Positions 24,546-33,880 of a stretch of DNA of 64,000 nucleotides are shown one piece after another. Within the stretch, counting starts at the first letter, position 1, and each line of letters opens with the position of its first letter. Under the pieces are notes generated by a model. The model had not been told where the DNA came from. It searched no databases and worked only from the letters and a program-made list of their open reading frames with translations. The stretch comes from Paenibacillus oralis. Lineage in GTDB: Bacteria > Bacillota > Bacilli > Paenibacillales > Paenibacillaceae. The stretch is from positions 5,649,054-5,713,053 of the forward strand of contig NZ_RRCN01000001.1 of NCBI RefSeq assembly GCF_003863965.1. The letters run 5' to 3'. The translations under genes were made by a program, and so were the position numbers.

Positions 24546-24800
24546 TTATGGCGCGGCACATATTGAACCATCGCTCGCAGGATTGTTCAGCAGCTGCTTC
24601 ATAATGGACGTTGTGATCGAATACGGAATGTTGGAGACAACAATAAACTTTTCTTTTGGCAGGCGGATCTTCATAATATCTTGATGAATCACGATGGTAT
24701 TGGGCTGATTTGCCGTTTTCTGCTTGAGAATCTCGACAAACCGGGCATCATATTCGACCGCCATTAGACCCATCCTTTTTCGAATTAGAGGGTTAGCTGA
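24546..24800 (-). pseudogene. Remnant of an Erm-type 23S rRNA methyltransferase gene
   Basis: About 75-80 codons resemble the middle of Erm methyltransferases: AVEYDARFVEILKQKT, then QPNTIVIHQDIMKIRLPKE and the catalytic-loop stretch NIPYSITTSIMKQLLNNP. The SAM-binding glycine motif upstream is missing, and the frame runs into unrelated sequence and a stop after NNPASD. Both ends are therefore lost and no ribosome binding site fits. In intact relatives (Erm(D)/Erm(34)-like, from memory) the enzyme methylates A2058 and gives macrolide resistance. This copy cannot. KsgA is less similar at NIPYSITT. Confidence 0.75.
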
Positions 24801-24830
24801 AGAAAGCCGCCGTCAAATAAAAATAAAAAA

Positions 24831-24856
24831 AGAAAGGCAAAGTGAGCTGCCTTTCT
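24831..24856 (-). terminator. Orphan leftward terminator
   Basis: On the minus strand AGAAAGGCA and TGCCTTTCT pair around eight bases, followed by six T. No leftward gene lies upstream of it, so it may be left over from a deleted gene or erm leader. The surrounding 24801-25021 shows no other feature. Confidence 0.7.
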
Positions 24857-25021
24857 GCATGATTACATATTTCTATGCGCAAATGAAGATTATTAAAAAA
24901 GGACAGACTTATCCCGTTTACTCCGCATACACAAACGGAGCCTTTGAACGTATTTAATTAACGGTTCAAATAATGGGACCATGGAAACCAATACTCGATG
25001 AGAAAGAGGAGGCCTCGATCC

Positions 25022-26767
25022 GTGCTGCTTGAAGCGCTTTACCATGTCCCCCGGGACAAATGGGCCTACGCCTATGATCCGGCAACGATTCATCTTCGCT
25101 TCCGCACGAAACGGGATGATGTCGAACGGGTTTTCGCCCTCACGGGCGACAAATACGACTGGAAAGGCACCTATCAGGAGCTGGCGATGGAAAAAGCGGC
25201 GCATGACCGGATGTTCGACTATTGGGAGGTGTCCGTCCGGCCGAAGTTCAAGCGGCTGTCATACGCCTTTAAACTGGTGTCCGGGGCCGAAACGGTGTAC
25301 GTGCAGGATTCGGGAATTCAAACGGAGGAGCCCACCCCGCCCGGCGAATTGTTCGAATTTCCGTATATCCACGAGATCGAGGTGTTTAAAGTTCCGGAAT
25401 GGGCCAAACAAGCGGTCTTTTATCAAATCATGCCGGAGCGGTTCGCCAACGGGGATCCGTCCAACGATCCGAAGCCGGTGGAGGCCTGGAGCGGAAAACC
25501 GACCCGGGAAAATTTCTTTGGCGGCGACCTGCAGGGCGTTCTCGATCACCTCGACGATCTGGTCGACCTCGGCATCACGGCCATCTATTTCACGCCGCTG
25601 TTTGCCGCGCCCTCCAATCATAAATACGATACGATGGATTATAAACAAGTCGACCCGCATTTCGGCGATAACGCGCTGCTGAAAAAGGTCGTCGAAAGCT
25701 GCCACGAACGAGGCATCCGCGTCGTGCTCGACGCCGTGTTCAACCATTGCGGCGAGCAGTTTCCGCCGTTTCAGGACGTGCTGAAGAACGGGGCCGCTTC
25801 CCCTTACGCCGACTGGTTTCATGTCAACAAGTTCCCGGCGCGCGTGGAGAACGGAGTTCCTACGTACGATACGTTTGGCTTTTTTCCAAAAATGCCGAAA
25901 TTCAACACCGCCAATCCACAGCTGAAGGAATATTTGCTCGGCGTTGCCGAGTACTGGATCAAAGAGATCAAGCTGGACGGCTGGCGGCTTGATGTGGCCA
26001 ACGAAATCGACCATCATTTCTGGCGGGAATTCCGCCAGGTCGTCAAAAGGGCCAATCCGGACGCCTACCTCATCGGCGAGGTTTGGAGCGATTCGCTCAA
26101 CTGGCTGCTCGGCGACCAATTCGATTCGGTCATGAATTATCCGTTTGCCGACAAGGTGCTGGAGTTTTTTACCGGGGGCATGGACGGCTGCGTTTTTTCG
26201 GATGAAATGGGCGCTCTGATTATGCGTTATCCGCAGCAGACGAACGAAGTCGTGTTCAACATGCTGTGCAGCCACGACACCCCCCGCCTGCTGGCCCGGG
26301 TCGGCGGCGACAAACGCAAGCTGAAGCTGTGCGTCGTATTTTTGTTTACTTACATCGGGACGCCGTGCGTGTTTTACGGCGATGAAATCGGGCTGACCGG
26401 CGACGGGGACCCGGATTGCCGGAAATGCATGGAATGGGACCACAGCAAGCAGGACCGGGAGCTGTACGATTTCTACAAATTGATGATCGCGCTCCGCAAA
26501 AAGCACACCGCTCTGCGGCACGGCCGCTTCCGCTTTCTTCACGCCGAACCCGGGGACCCGTGCATCATTTATGAACGCCTGGACGAGACGATGCATTTTA
26601 CGGTTTGGATGAACAATACGCCCGAACCGCGAACCTTGACCCATCCGATGCAGACCAGCGATTGGCGCGACGGACTCACCGAAGAGCCGGTTGCGCCCGC
26701 GGGCGGGGTCATGAACGTATCGCTCGACCCTTATGGCTTCCGCATTTTGTACCGGCGTTTAAAATAA
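25022..26767 (+). CDS. Neopullulanase/cyclomaltodextrinase-type amylase (GH13_20)
   Basis: A 581-aa cytoplasmic enzyme. An N-terminal CBM34-like domain (residues 1-120, starting LLEALYHVPRDKWAYAYD) is followed by a GH13 barrel: LDAVFNHCG (region I), DGWRLDVAN with nucleophile Asp324, GEVWSDS with acid Glu353 and CSHDTPR with Asp419. It hydrolyses cyclodextrins, pullulan or maltodextrins. GTG 25022 lies 9 nt after AGGAGG and replaces the upstream ATG, which has no site. There is no signal peptide. It converges on the glycogen genes, which fits intracellular dextrin turnover. Confidence 0.9.
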   Translation: MLLEALYHVPRDKWAYAYDPATIHLRFRTKRDDVERVFALTGDKYDWKGTYQELAMEKAAHDRMFDYWEVSVRPKFKRLSYAFKLVSGAETVYVQDSGIQTEEPTPPGELFEFPYIHEIEVFKVPEWAKQAVFYQIMPERFANGDPSNDPKPVEAWSGKPTRENFFGGDLQGVLDHLDDLVDLGITAIYFTPLFAAPSNHKYDTMDYKQVDPHFGDNALLKKVVESCHERGIRVVLDAVFNHCGEQFPPFQDVLKNGAASPYADWFHVNKFPARVENGVPTYDTFGFFPKMPKFNTANPQLKEYLLGVAEYWIKEIKLDGWRLDVANEIDHHFWREFRQVVKRANPDAYLIGEVWSDSLNWLLGDQFDSVMNYPFADKVLEFFTGGMDGCVFSDEMGALIMRYPQQTNEVVFNMLCSHDTPRLLARVGGDKRKLKLCVVFLFTYIGTPCVFYGDEIGLTGDGDPDCRKCMEWDHSKQDRELYDFYKLMIALRKKHTALRHGRFRFLHAEPGDPCIIYERLDETMHFTVWMNNTPEPRTLTHPMQTSDWRDGLTEEPVAPAGGVMNVSLDPYGFRILYRRLK

Positions 26768-26786
26768 TCCGAAAAAAGCAGTTGGC

Positions 26787-28223
26787 TTAATCATTCGCCT
26801 TTATCTGCCGGTAAATATCGGCGTAGCGGGCGGCCGAAGCGCTCCAGCTGTAATCCCCGGCGAACGCGTTCGCGGCGATTTGGCTCCAGCGCTCCGGATC
26901 GCGGTAAAAGGCCGCCGCCCTGCGCAGCGTATACAGCATATCGTGCGCGTTGTAGTTGCGGAACGTAAACCCGTTCCCTTCGCCGGAAAATTCGTTGTAA
27001 GCCCGCACCGTATCGTTTAACCCGCCCGTTTCCCGCACGACGGGTACTGCCCCGTACCTAAGCGCGAGAAGTTGGCTGATGCCGCAGGGCTCAAACCGCG
27101 AAGGCATGAGAAACAAATCGCTGCCGGCGTAGATGCGGCGCGCCAGCGCGTCGCTGAATTTGATCTGCGCGGAAATTTTTCCGGGATGCCTGTGTGCGGC
27201 TTCCCGGAACCAATCCTCGTATCCTTTATCCCCCGTGCCCAGCAGGGCAAACTGTACCTCATCCCTTTCCAGCCATTCGTCCAGAACCCGTATGATGAGA
27301 TCGAGTCCCTTCGGCTCCACCAGCCGGGTCACCATCGAGACAAGGGGAATATGCGGCGCCACGTTCAGGCCAAGCTCCTGTTGAAGCACGGGCTTGTTGG
27401 CCTGCTTTTGCGACAGGTTGTTGCGGTAACGGGCAAACAGCTCCAGATCGGTTTCGGGATTGTAGACGCTCGTGTCGATCCCGTTCACGATGCCGGACAG
27501 CCGGCTTCCCAGCGAGCGCAGCAGGCCGTCCATGCCGTAGCCGTAATGCTCCGTTTTAATCTCTTCGGCGTAGGTCGGGCTAACCGTCGTCACATGATCG
27601 GCAAACACGAGCCCGGCCTTCATAAAGCTGACGTTGCCGAAGTATTCCACGGCGTCCGCATGCAGGTAGGACTGCGGTAGGTCAAGCAAATCGCCAAGCA
27701 CCTCCGGCGGAAATATCCCCTGGTACAGCAAATTGTGAACGGTGTATACCGTACGGATGCCTTTGTGGAACAGGCTGTCTTTATAATGTTCCCGCAGCAG
27801 CAGCGGCACCATCGCCGTGTGCCAGTCATGGCAGTGAATGATGTCGGGCGCAAATCCGATCAGCGGCAGAATTTCCAGCACCGCCCGGTTCAAAAAGGCG
27901 AAACGCTCGCCATCGTCCCAATGGCCATAGACGCCTTCCCGGCCAAAGTAATATTCGTTGTCGATAAAATAAACGGGCACGCCTTCCCAATTCAGAGCTT
28001 CCACCCCTCCGTACTGGCGGCGCCAACCGACGGGCACCTCCAACGCTCCAAGATGCTTCATGCGCTCTTTATACTCCGCAGGGATGTCCCGATATTTCGG
28101 CAGCACGACCCGTACGTCATGCCCGGCGGCGGTTAAAGCTTTGGGCAGCGCTCCGATCACGTCGGCCAGACCTCCCGTTTTTATAAAAGGGGCCGCTTCG
28201 GCGGCGGCAAAGCATATGTTCAA
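26787..28223 (-). CDS. glgA: Glycogen synthase GlgA
   Basis: A 478-aa GT5 glycosyltransferase that adds ADP-glucose to the growing alpha-1,4-glucan. The N-terminus has the KTGGLADVIGALPKAL motif that binds ADP-glucose, and the C-terminal domain has MPSRFEPCGISQLLALRYG. TTG 28223 follows AAAGGAGGGG and overlaps the glgB stop (TTGA), so it is coupled to glgB. The common longer reading frame would run into glgB. It is convergent with the neopullulanase gene, with only 19 bp and no terminator between them. Confidence 0.95.
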   Translation of the reverse strand: MNICFAAAEAAPFIKTGGLADVIGALPKALTAAGHDVRVVLPKYRDIPAEYKERMKHLGALEVPVGWRRQYGGVEALNWEGVPVYFIDNEYYFGREGVYGHWDDGERFAFLNRAVLEILPLIGFAPDIIHCHDWHTAMVPLLLREHYKDSLFHKGIRTVYTVHNLLYQGIFPPEVLGDLLDLPQSYLHADAVEYFGNVSFMKAGLVFADHVTTVSPTYAEEIKTEHYGYGMDGLLRSLGSRLSGIVNGIDTSVYNPETDLELFARYRNNLSQKQANKPVLQQELGLNVAPHIPLVSMVTRLVEPKGLDLIIRVLDEWLERDEVQFALLGTGDKGYEDWFREAAHRHPGKISAQIKFSDALARRIYAGSDLFLMPSRFEPCGISQLLALRYGAVPVVRETGGLNDTVRAYNEFSGEGNGFTFRNYNAHDMLYTLRRAAAFYRDPERWSQIAANAFAGDYSWSASAARYADIYRQIKAND

Positions 28224-30142
28224 CGTCTTCCCCTCCTTTTCGGTTTGGGCGAAACCTTCCGCTTCCACACGGTCATGCTGAGCGGAGGCAGCGAAAGGAC
28301 TAAGCTGTAGGGCTGTTCATGCCAGGGCGACCGTTCGCTGGCCGCCGTCAGGTTCAGCGGATAACCGGAGCCGCCAAAGCCGGCGTCATCGCTGTTGAAT
28401 ACAAGCTCGTATCGCCCCGGCAGCGGTATGCCGACACGGTATACGGGCCGCCCCTCCGGCTGAAAATTAAGCAATACGAGCAGCTGATTCTCTTTCCGTT
28501 TGCCTTTGCGCATATAACTTATGACGCTTTGCCCGGCATCATGCGGGTTAATCCATTGATACCCTTCCGGTTCGTGATCAAGCTGCCACAACGCCGGTTC
28601 CCGCAAATAAAACCGGTTAAGGGCGGAGCTGTACCCGCGCAGCTGGCGGTGGGCTTCGTAATCGAGCAAAAGCCAGTCGAGCTCGGCTTGATCGCGCCAT
28701 TCGATAAATTGGCCGAATTCACCGCCCATAAATATCAGTTTTTTCCCTGGAAAAGTGAACTGATACCCAAGCAGCAGGCGAAGCCCGGCAAATTTTTGTT
28801 CATAGGCGCCCGGCATTTTGTCCAGCAGCGATTTTTTTCCGTGCACGACCTCATCATGAGATAAAGGCAACGCGAAATTTTCGGAATAGGCGTACCACAC
28901 CGGAAACGTCAGCAGATGATGGCGTTCGGGACGGTCCGCAAACGGCGTCTCGACGTAATCCAGCGTATCGTTCATCCAGCCCATGTTCCATTTATAGTTG
29001 AAGCCGAGCCCCCCGTCATGGGCGGGAGCCGTGACCATCGGCCAGGCGCTGGACTCTTCGGCCATCATCAGCGCGTGCGGGAAATAGCGGAATACGACCG
29101 AATTCAGCTGCCGCAAAAACGCGATCGCCTCCAAATTTTCCGTGCCGCCGTACTCGTTGCGCGGGGCATCGCTTTTTTCAAAATCGAGCCTTAGCATGCT
29201 GGTCACCGCATCTACCCGCAGTCCGTCAAAATGAAACATCTCCAGCCAATACAGCGCGCTCGAGATCAAAAACGACCGTACCTCCGGCTTGCCGAAATCG
29301 AAGCTGAGCGTCCCCCACCCCGGTTTCTCCGCTTTGGCGGGATCGCCGTATTCAAACTGGGGCGTTCCGTCGAACCGCCGCAGGCCGTGCGCGTCTTTGG
29401 CAAAATGCCCCGGTACCCAGTCGAGCAAGACGCCGATGCCCGCCTGGTGGCAGCGATCCACGAAATACATCAAATCCAGCGGTTTCCCGTAGCGGCTGGT
29501 CGGGGCAAAATAACCGGTCGCCTGATACCCCCACGATAAATCGTATGGATGCTCGGCGAGCGGCATAATCTCTATATGGGTGTAGCCCATTTCCTTTACG
29601 TACGGAATCAGGAGATCGGCCATTTCCCGGTAGGTGTAAAACCGGCCCGCCTCCCCTTGCCGCCATGTTCCGAAATGGACCTCGTAAATGCTGATCGGCG
29701 TTTGGTAAGGGGACTTTCTGCTTTCCGTCCATGACGCATCACCCCACTCATACCCGTCCAGACTGGTGACGACAGAAGCCGTACAGGGCCGGACTTCCGC
29801 ATGAAACGCGTAAGGGTCCGCCTTCAGAAACGTCGTGCCGTCCGCTGCCGTTATCGCCAATTTGTAAAATGTTCCATCCGCGATTCCCGGAAAAAAACGA
29901 GTCCAAATTCCCGAATCGGGTATCTTATATAGTACATCGCGGTCTCCTTTCCATCCGTTCCAATCCGAAACGATGGCGACTTGACATGCATTGGGAGCCC
30001 ATACGGTAAAACGAACCCCGGCCCGGCCGTTCTCTTCGGTGAGATGAGCGCCAAACGTGCGATAACTTTGGTACAAGGTGCCCTCATGGAACAGATACAC
30101 ATCGGTTTTTGAAACGGCCTCACGACAGGACGGTTCAGACAT
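28220..30142 (-). CDS. glgB: 1,4-alpha-glucan branching enzyme GlgB
   Basis: A 640-aa GH13 enzyme that makes alpha-1,6 branches in glycogen. A CBM48 domain lies at residues 30-120 (FTVWAPNACQVAIVSDWNGW). The catalytic barrel shows GLRVDAVTSML (nucleophile Asp), MMAEESSAWP (acid Glu) and LSHDEVVHGK (third Asp). ATG 30142 with GGTGGTGA upstream is chosen over GTG 30160. It is the first gene of glgBA. The intergenic region upstream is shared with the divergent glgC. Confidence 0.95.
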   Translation of the reverse strand: MSEPSCREAVSKTDVYLFHEGTLYQSYRTFGAHLTEENGRAGVRFTVWAPNACQVAIVSDWNGWKGDRDVLYKIPDSGIWTRFFPGIADGTFYKLAITAADGTTFLKADPYAFHAEVRPCTASVVTSLDGYEWGDASWTESRKSPYQTPISIYEVHFGTWRQGEAGRFYTYREMADLLIPYVKEMGYTHIEIMPLAEHPYDLSWGYQATGYFAPTSRYGKPLDLMYFVDRCHQAGIGVLLDWVPGHFAKDAHGLRRFDGTPQFEYGDPAKAEKPGWGTLSFDFGKPEVRSFLISSALYWLEMFHFDGLRVDAVTSMLRLDFEKSDAPRNEYGGTENLEAIAFLRQLNSVVFRYFPHALMMAEESSAWPMVTAPAHDGGLGFNYKWNMGWMNDTLDYVETPFADRPERHHLLTFPVWYAYSENFALPLSHDEVVHGKKSLLDKMPGAYEQKFAGLRLLLGYQFTFPGKKLIFMGGEFGQFIEWRDQAELDWLLLDYEAHRQLRGYSSALNRFYLREPALWQLDHEPEGYQWINPHDAGQSVISYMRKGKRKENQLLVLLNFQPEGRPVYRVGIPLPGRYELVFNSDDAGFGGSGYPLNLTAASERSPWHEQPYSLVLSLPPLSMTVWKRKVSPKPKRRGRR

Positions 30143-30322
30143 AACATCACCACCATTCACATTTTGCGGACGAAACTAGGCATACTCCCGATAAAGAAAA
30201 ATTATGAGTTTTTTCCAAAAATTCATGTAATATTTTCTTTCTATTTCCATAATTTATCTCAACTACATTATATCCTTTAATGTATGTACTACACGGTTAA
30301 AAACATACGGGAGGGAAACGAA

Positions 30323-31540
30323 ATGAGGAAAAAGGACTGTATTGCGATGCTGCTCGCGGGAGGGGAAGGACGAAGATTATCCCCGTTAACCGCTAAGCAG
30401 GCAAAACCGGCCGTGCCGTTTGGCGGGCATTACCGGATTATCGATTTTCCTCTCAGCAATTGCGTTAATTCAGGCATCGATACGATCGGGGTACTGACTC
30501 AATACGAAGCGGAGTCGCTGCATGAGCATATCGGGGAAGGCGGCCCCTGGATGCTCCCGCGATCGGATGGCGGCGGAATTTCCCTGCTCCCGTCCTCCAA
30601 AGCCGGGGCGGCGGAATATGCGGGAACGGCGGACGCCATTTATAAAAACATTGCGTTCGTGGATGGGTATGGTCCGGAACATGTCCTCATTCTCTCGGGG
30701 GATCATATTTACCATATGGACTACCGCCAGATGCTGGATTTTCATTTAAGCCATGGGGCCAAGGCCACCATCTCCGTTATGACGGTTCCTTGGGAAGAGG
30801 CGCATCGCTTTGGCATTATGTCCAAAGACAAACGCCACCGTATTACCGAATTCGCCGAGAAGCCGAAGCAGCCGAGAAGCAACCTGGCCTCGATGGGCAT
30901 TTATTTGTTTAACTGGGAGTTTTTGAAGCGGCATTTGCTGGAGGATGCCGAAGATTCCGTTTCCAGCCATGACTTCGGGAAGGATCTGATTCCGAAAATG
31001 CTCGCCGGCACCGATCCGCTGCATGCTTACGAATTTCAGGGATACTGGCGGGATGTGGGGACCGTCCACAGCTTGTGGGAAGCCCATATGGATTTGCTGG
31101 AGGAAAACTCGGATTGGAAGCTCCATAACGCCAACTGGCCGATGTACACGAGGGAACTGCCGGGAAGCTCTACTCCGGCAAAAAAACGGAGCAATCCGTA
31201 CGGAACATTAATCCACAATGGCTGCCTGATGGAAGGCAACGCGGAACGTTCGGTCATTTTCGGGGGAACAGAAATCGGACGGAATACCCGAATTAAGGAC
31301 AGTGTCATCATGCCCGGCGTAAAAATCGGACGAAACGTGATGATTGAGCGGGCTATTATCGGCGAAGGCGCCATTATCAAGGATGGTGCGGCCGTGAAGG
31401 GAAATTCGCCGGAAATCGCGGTGATCGGGCCCTTTGAAACCGTATCGGCGAAACCCGTTGTCCTGCCTCAGCCATCCAGGCTGCTGCAGGAGGTTTACGA
31501 AAATACGGCCCGGTTGCGGGCGGAAGGCTTGCTGTCCTGA
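30323..31540 (+). CDS. glgC: Glucose-1-phosphate adenylyltransferase GlgC
   Basis: A 405-aa enzyme that makes ADP-glucose, the committed step of glycogen synthesis. It has the pyrophosphorylase core (MLLAGGEGRRLSPLTAKQAKP), the RIIDFPLSNCVNSGI substrate loop, LILSGDHIYHMDY and FAEKP, then a C-terminal left-handed beta-helix of hexapeptide repeats (GGTEIGRNTRIKDSVI). ATG 30323 follows GGGAGG. glgD and glgP are absent from the window. Unlike the single glgBCDAP run of Bacillus, this gene is divergent from glgBA. Confidence 0.95.
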   Translation: MRKKDCIAMLLAGGEGRRLSPLTAKQAKPAVPFGGHYRIIDFPLSNCVNSGIDTIGVLTQYEAESLHEHIGEGGPWMLPRSDGGGISLLPSSKAGAAEYAGTADAIYKNIAFVDGYGPEHVLILSGDHIYHMDYRQMLDFHLSHGAKATISVMTVPWEEAHRFGIMSKDKRHRITEFAEKPKQPRSNLASMGIYLFNWEFLKRHLLEDAEDSVSSHDFGKDLIPKMLAGTDPLHAYEFQGYWRDVGTVHSLWEAHMDLLEENSDWKLHNANWPMYTRELPGSSTPAKKRSNPYGTLIHNGCLMEGNAERSVIFGGTEIGRNTRIKDSVIMPGVKIGRNVMIERAIIGEGAIIKDGAAVKGNSPEIAVIGPFETVSAKPVVLPQPSRLLQEVYENTARLRAEGLLS

Positions 31541-31569
31541 CGGACTTTTGAAAGCAAGTGCGTCATGAA

Positions 31570-31625
31570 AAAAGGGGCTGTCCCCGCAGAGATCACGAAA
31601 GTGAACTTGCGGGGATGCCCCTTTT
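31570..31625. terminator. Terminator between glgC and the sensor kinase gene
   Basis: AAAAGGGGC (31570-31578) pairs with GCCCCTTTT (31617-31625), with an inner stem TCCCCGCA/TGCGGGGA (31581-31588 and 31608-31615). The genes on either side are convergent. Confidence 0.85.
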
Positions 31626-31647
31626 ATGTTTTATCTCTCTTTGTCGC

Positions 31648-33153
31648 CTAAGCTTGATCATCCTTTTCCGGGTCGAGACGTCCAGCATTCTCGCTGCCGG
31701 AAGACGAGTCGCCTTGCGGCGCGGCGGACGCGGAAGCGTCAGGCAACTCCGCGTCTTCCGCGACGGGAAGCGTCACCGTCACGGTCGTACCGACGCCAAG
31801 CTCGCTGTGGATTCCCATCTCCCCATGGTGCAGCTCCACGATCTGCTGGCTGATGGCCAGGCCAAGCCCGGTCCCGCCTCCCTGGTGATTGACCTGGAAG
31901 AAGCGATCCTTCACTTTGTGCAAATACTCCTCGCTGATACCGATCCCGGTATCGGCCACTTCCACCATCGCCCGGCCATCCTCCTTCAGGCTGATTACCA
32001 GATGAATCCAGCTCTGCTCGTGGGAAAATTTGATCGCATTGTCGACGACATTCAGGAATACTTGCTTCAAGCGATTGCCGTCCCCGCTGACGATGACGGG
32101 CTGCTCGGTACGGTCCTCCAGCTTCAGCTGGATTTGTTTCTGCTCCGCTTTGGCCCATACGTTCAGCATCGTTTCCTGAATCAGCTCTTTCAAATTGACC
32201 TGGCCGATGACCAGTTTCATTTCGTTTTGCTGCAGCTTGGAGAAGTCGAGAATTTCCTCGACGAGCCCGATTAACCGGTTGGTCTCCTTGGCGATGATTC
32301 CCATGCCAAGCTTCGTTTCCTCGGGATCGAACCCCCCGGACGTGAGCGTCTCGCTCCACCCTTTAATGCCGGTCAGAGGCGTCCTAAGCTCATGCGAGAT
32401 CGAAGAAATAAACTCATCCTTGATCTGATTGCTGCGCACGATTTCTTCCGCCATATAATTGAGCGTTGCCGCGAGTTCGCCCAGTTCGTATTTGTAGTTG
32501 CCCCTGATCCGCGCGTCGAATTTGCCCCGGGCCATCTGCGCGGACACGTCGCGAATATTGTTAATGGGCTTAACGATCGAGTTGGCGAGTCCGATGCTAA
32601 ACAGTGTCACGATCGCAAGCACGGCGGCAGCCACCGCAATGGAGAGAAAGGTCAAATTCAGCAGTTTGGAATTGACCCTCTCCAGCGACGTCACGAATCG
32701 GGCAATATACTGCGTCTGGCCCTGAATCTGCAGCGGGCGGGAGACCGCCATCACCAGCTCGCCGGTGCTCGGCTGCCGGCCGACCCATTTCCCTACGCCG
32801 CCGGCCAACGCTACCGGGACATCGCCCGTCTGAATCGCTTTGTCGGCCTGGAAGGCATTCGTGCTCGCTTTGACTTCGCCGTTCCGGTCCAAAATCATCA
32901 ATTCCGTATTGTCCAGCTCGAAGGAACGCAGCATCTCGGTAAAATAATCCGGGTCGCGTTCGGAGTTCGAGCGCGCGAATTTCTGGAAATAGTCCGATGC
33001 CCATATGGAATGGGTGTACATATGATTATAAATCGTATCGTAGTAATACGTTCGGATGGTCAGCGTAAATATAATCTCCACCATAAACAGCGTCACGAAT
33101 ACGACGATAAAATAATGCAGAACAATTTGCCTTCCGATCCCTTTCTTGATCAT
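31648..33153 (-). CDS. Sensor histidine kinase (HAMP, HisKA, HATPase)
   Basis: A 501-aa membrane kinase. One helix (about residues 10-30) and a second (165-195) flank an extracellular sensor of about 135 residues. Then come HAMP, HisKA with the phospho-His in FISSISHELRTPLTG, and HATPase with the N box (FLNVVDNAIKFS), VEVADTGIGIS and GGGTGLGLAIS. A 35-residue acidic, Ser-rich tail follows. ATG 33153 overlaps the stop of the response regulator (ATGA). It is the last gene of an operon with an ABC ATPase and an FG-GAP lipoprotein, which could be its sensory partners. The signal is unknown. Confidence 0.9.
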   Translation of the reverse strand: MIKKGIGRQIVLHYFIVVFVTLFMVEIIFTLTIRTYYYDTIYNHMYTHSIWASDYFQKFARSNSERDPDYFTEMLRSFELDNTELMILDRNGEVKASTNAFQADKAIQTGDVPVALAGGVGKWVGRQPSTGELVMAVSRPLQIQGQTQYIARFVTSLERVNSKLLNLTFLSIAVAAAVLAIVTLFSIGLANSIVKPINNIRDVSAQMARGKFDARIRGNYKYELGELAATLNYMAEEIVRSNQIKDEFISSISHELRTPLTGIKGWSETLTSGGFDPEETKLGMGIIAKETNRLIGLVEEILDFSKLQQNEMKLVIGQVNLKELIQETMLNVWAKAEQKQIQLKLEDRTEQPVIVSGDGNRLKQVFLNVVDNAIKFSHEQSWIHLVISLKEDGRAMVEVADTGIGISEEYLHKVKDRFFQVNHQGGGTGLGLAISQQIVELHHGEMGIHSELGVGTTVTVTLPVAEDAELPDASASAAPQGDSSSGSENAGRLDPEKDDQA

Positions 33154-33848
33154 TGTCCCTCGCCTTTCCACTTATAACCGTGCCCCCACACGGTCTGCAG
33201 GAAAGCCGGTTCTGATGGATTGCTCTCGATTTTTTGCCGCAGCCTGCGGATGTTCACGTCCACGATTTTCGGATCGCCCATGTATTCCTTGCCCCAGACG
33301 TGGTCAAGCAAGGCATCCCGGCTCAGCGGCATGTTCTCCTTCTCGAGAAAATATTGAATGAGCGAAAATTCCGTAGGCGTCAGCTCGATCAACTGCCCGT
33401 TTTTCTTAAACTGCTTGGAAATCAGGTCCAGCGTGAACGGCCCCGACGTAAACATCACTTTGGCGCTGCTCTCCCGGTACACATTGACCCGGCGCAGCAG
33501 CGAATGAATCCGCGCGATCAGTTCGGTGGGGCTGAACGGTTTGCTGACGTGATCGTCAGCCCCGACGGACAAGGCGTAAACTTTGTCCTGTTCCTGCACT
33601 TTGGCGGTCAGGAAAATGATCCCGATCCGTTCGTTGGTTTCGCGGATCCGGCGGCAAACTTCAAACCCGTCGATGCCCGGAACCATAACGTCGAGCAGCG
33701 CGATGTCGATATCCGGCACGCTCTGCAGCTTGCTCAGCGCTTCGTGGCCGTCCGCCGCTTCCAGCACCTCGAAACCGTTCCGCTTCAAATTAATGACGAT
33801 AAAGCTGCGAATCGATTCTTCATCCTCCAAAATCAATACCTTGCTCAA
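33150..33848 (-). CDS. OmpR/PhoB-family response regulator
   Basis: A 232-aa protein. The receiver domain has the acidic pair in LILEDEESIRS, the phospho-acceptor Asp in ALLDVMVPGIDG and the switch Lys in VSKPFSP. The C-terminal winged helix has TPTEFSLIQYFLE and DVNIRRLRQKIE, with HGYKW at the end. TTG 33848 follows GGGAGG with 8 nt spacing. It is coupled to the kinase gene and lies 32 bp after the lipoprotein gene. Confidence 0.93.
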   Translation of the reverse strand: MSKVLILEDEESIRSFIVINLKRNGFEVLEAADGHEALSKLQSVPDIDIALLDVMVPGIDGFEVCRRIRETNERIGIIFLTAKVQEQDKVYALSVGADDHVSKPFSPTELIARIHSLLRRVNVYRESSAKVMFTSGPFTLDLISKQFKKNGQLIELTPTEFSLIQYFLEKENMPLSRDALLDHVWGKEYMGDPKIVDVNIRRLRQKIESNPSEPAFLQTVWGHGYKWKGEGQ

Positions 33849-33880
33849 TGGTAATACCTCCCTCTCTATCCGAAAACGGC

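Noticed and set aside
24861..25000. Erm leader peptide and attenuator ahead of the remnant
   Set aside because: The only short frame is 11 codons without similarity to known Erm leaders or a proper ribosome binding site.
25259..26644. Leftward frame of about 460 codons inside the neopullulanase gene
   Set aside because: Antisense of a gene with all GH13 motifs; no family features.
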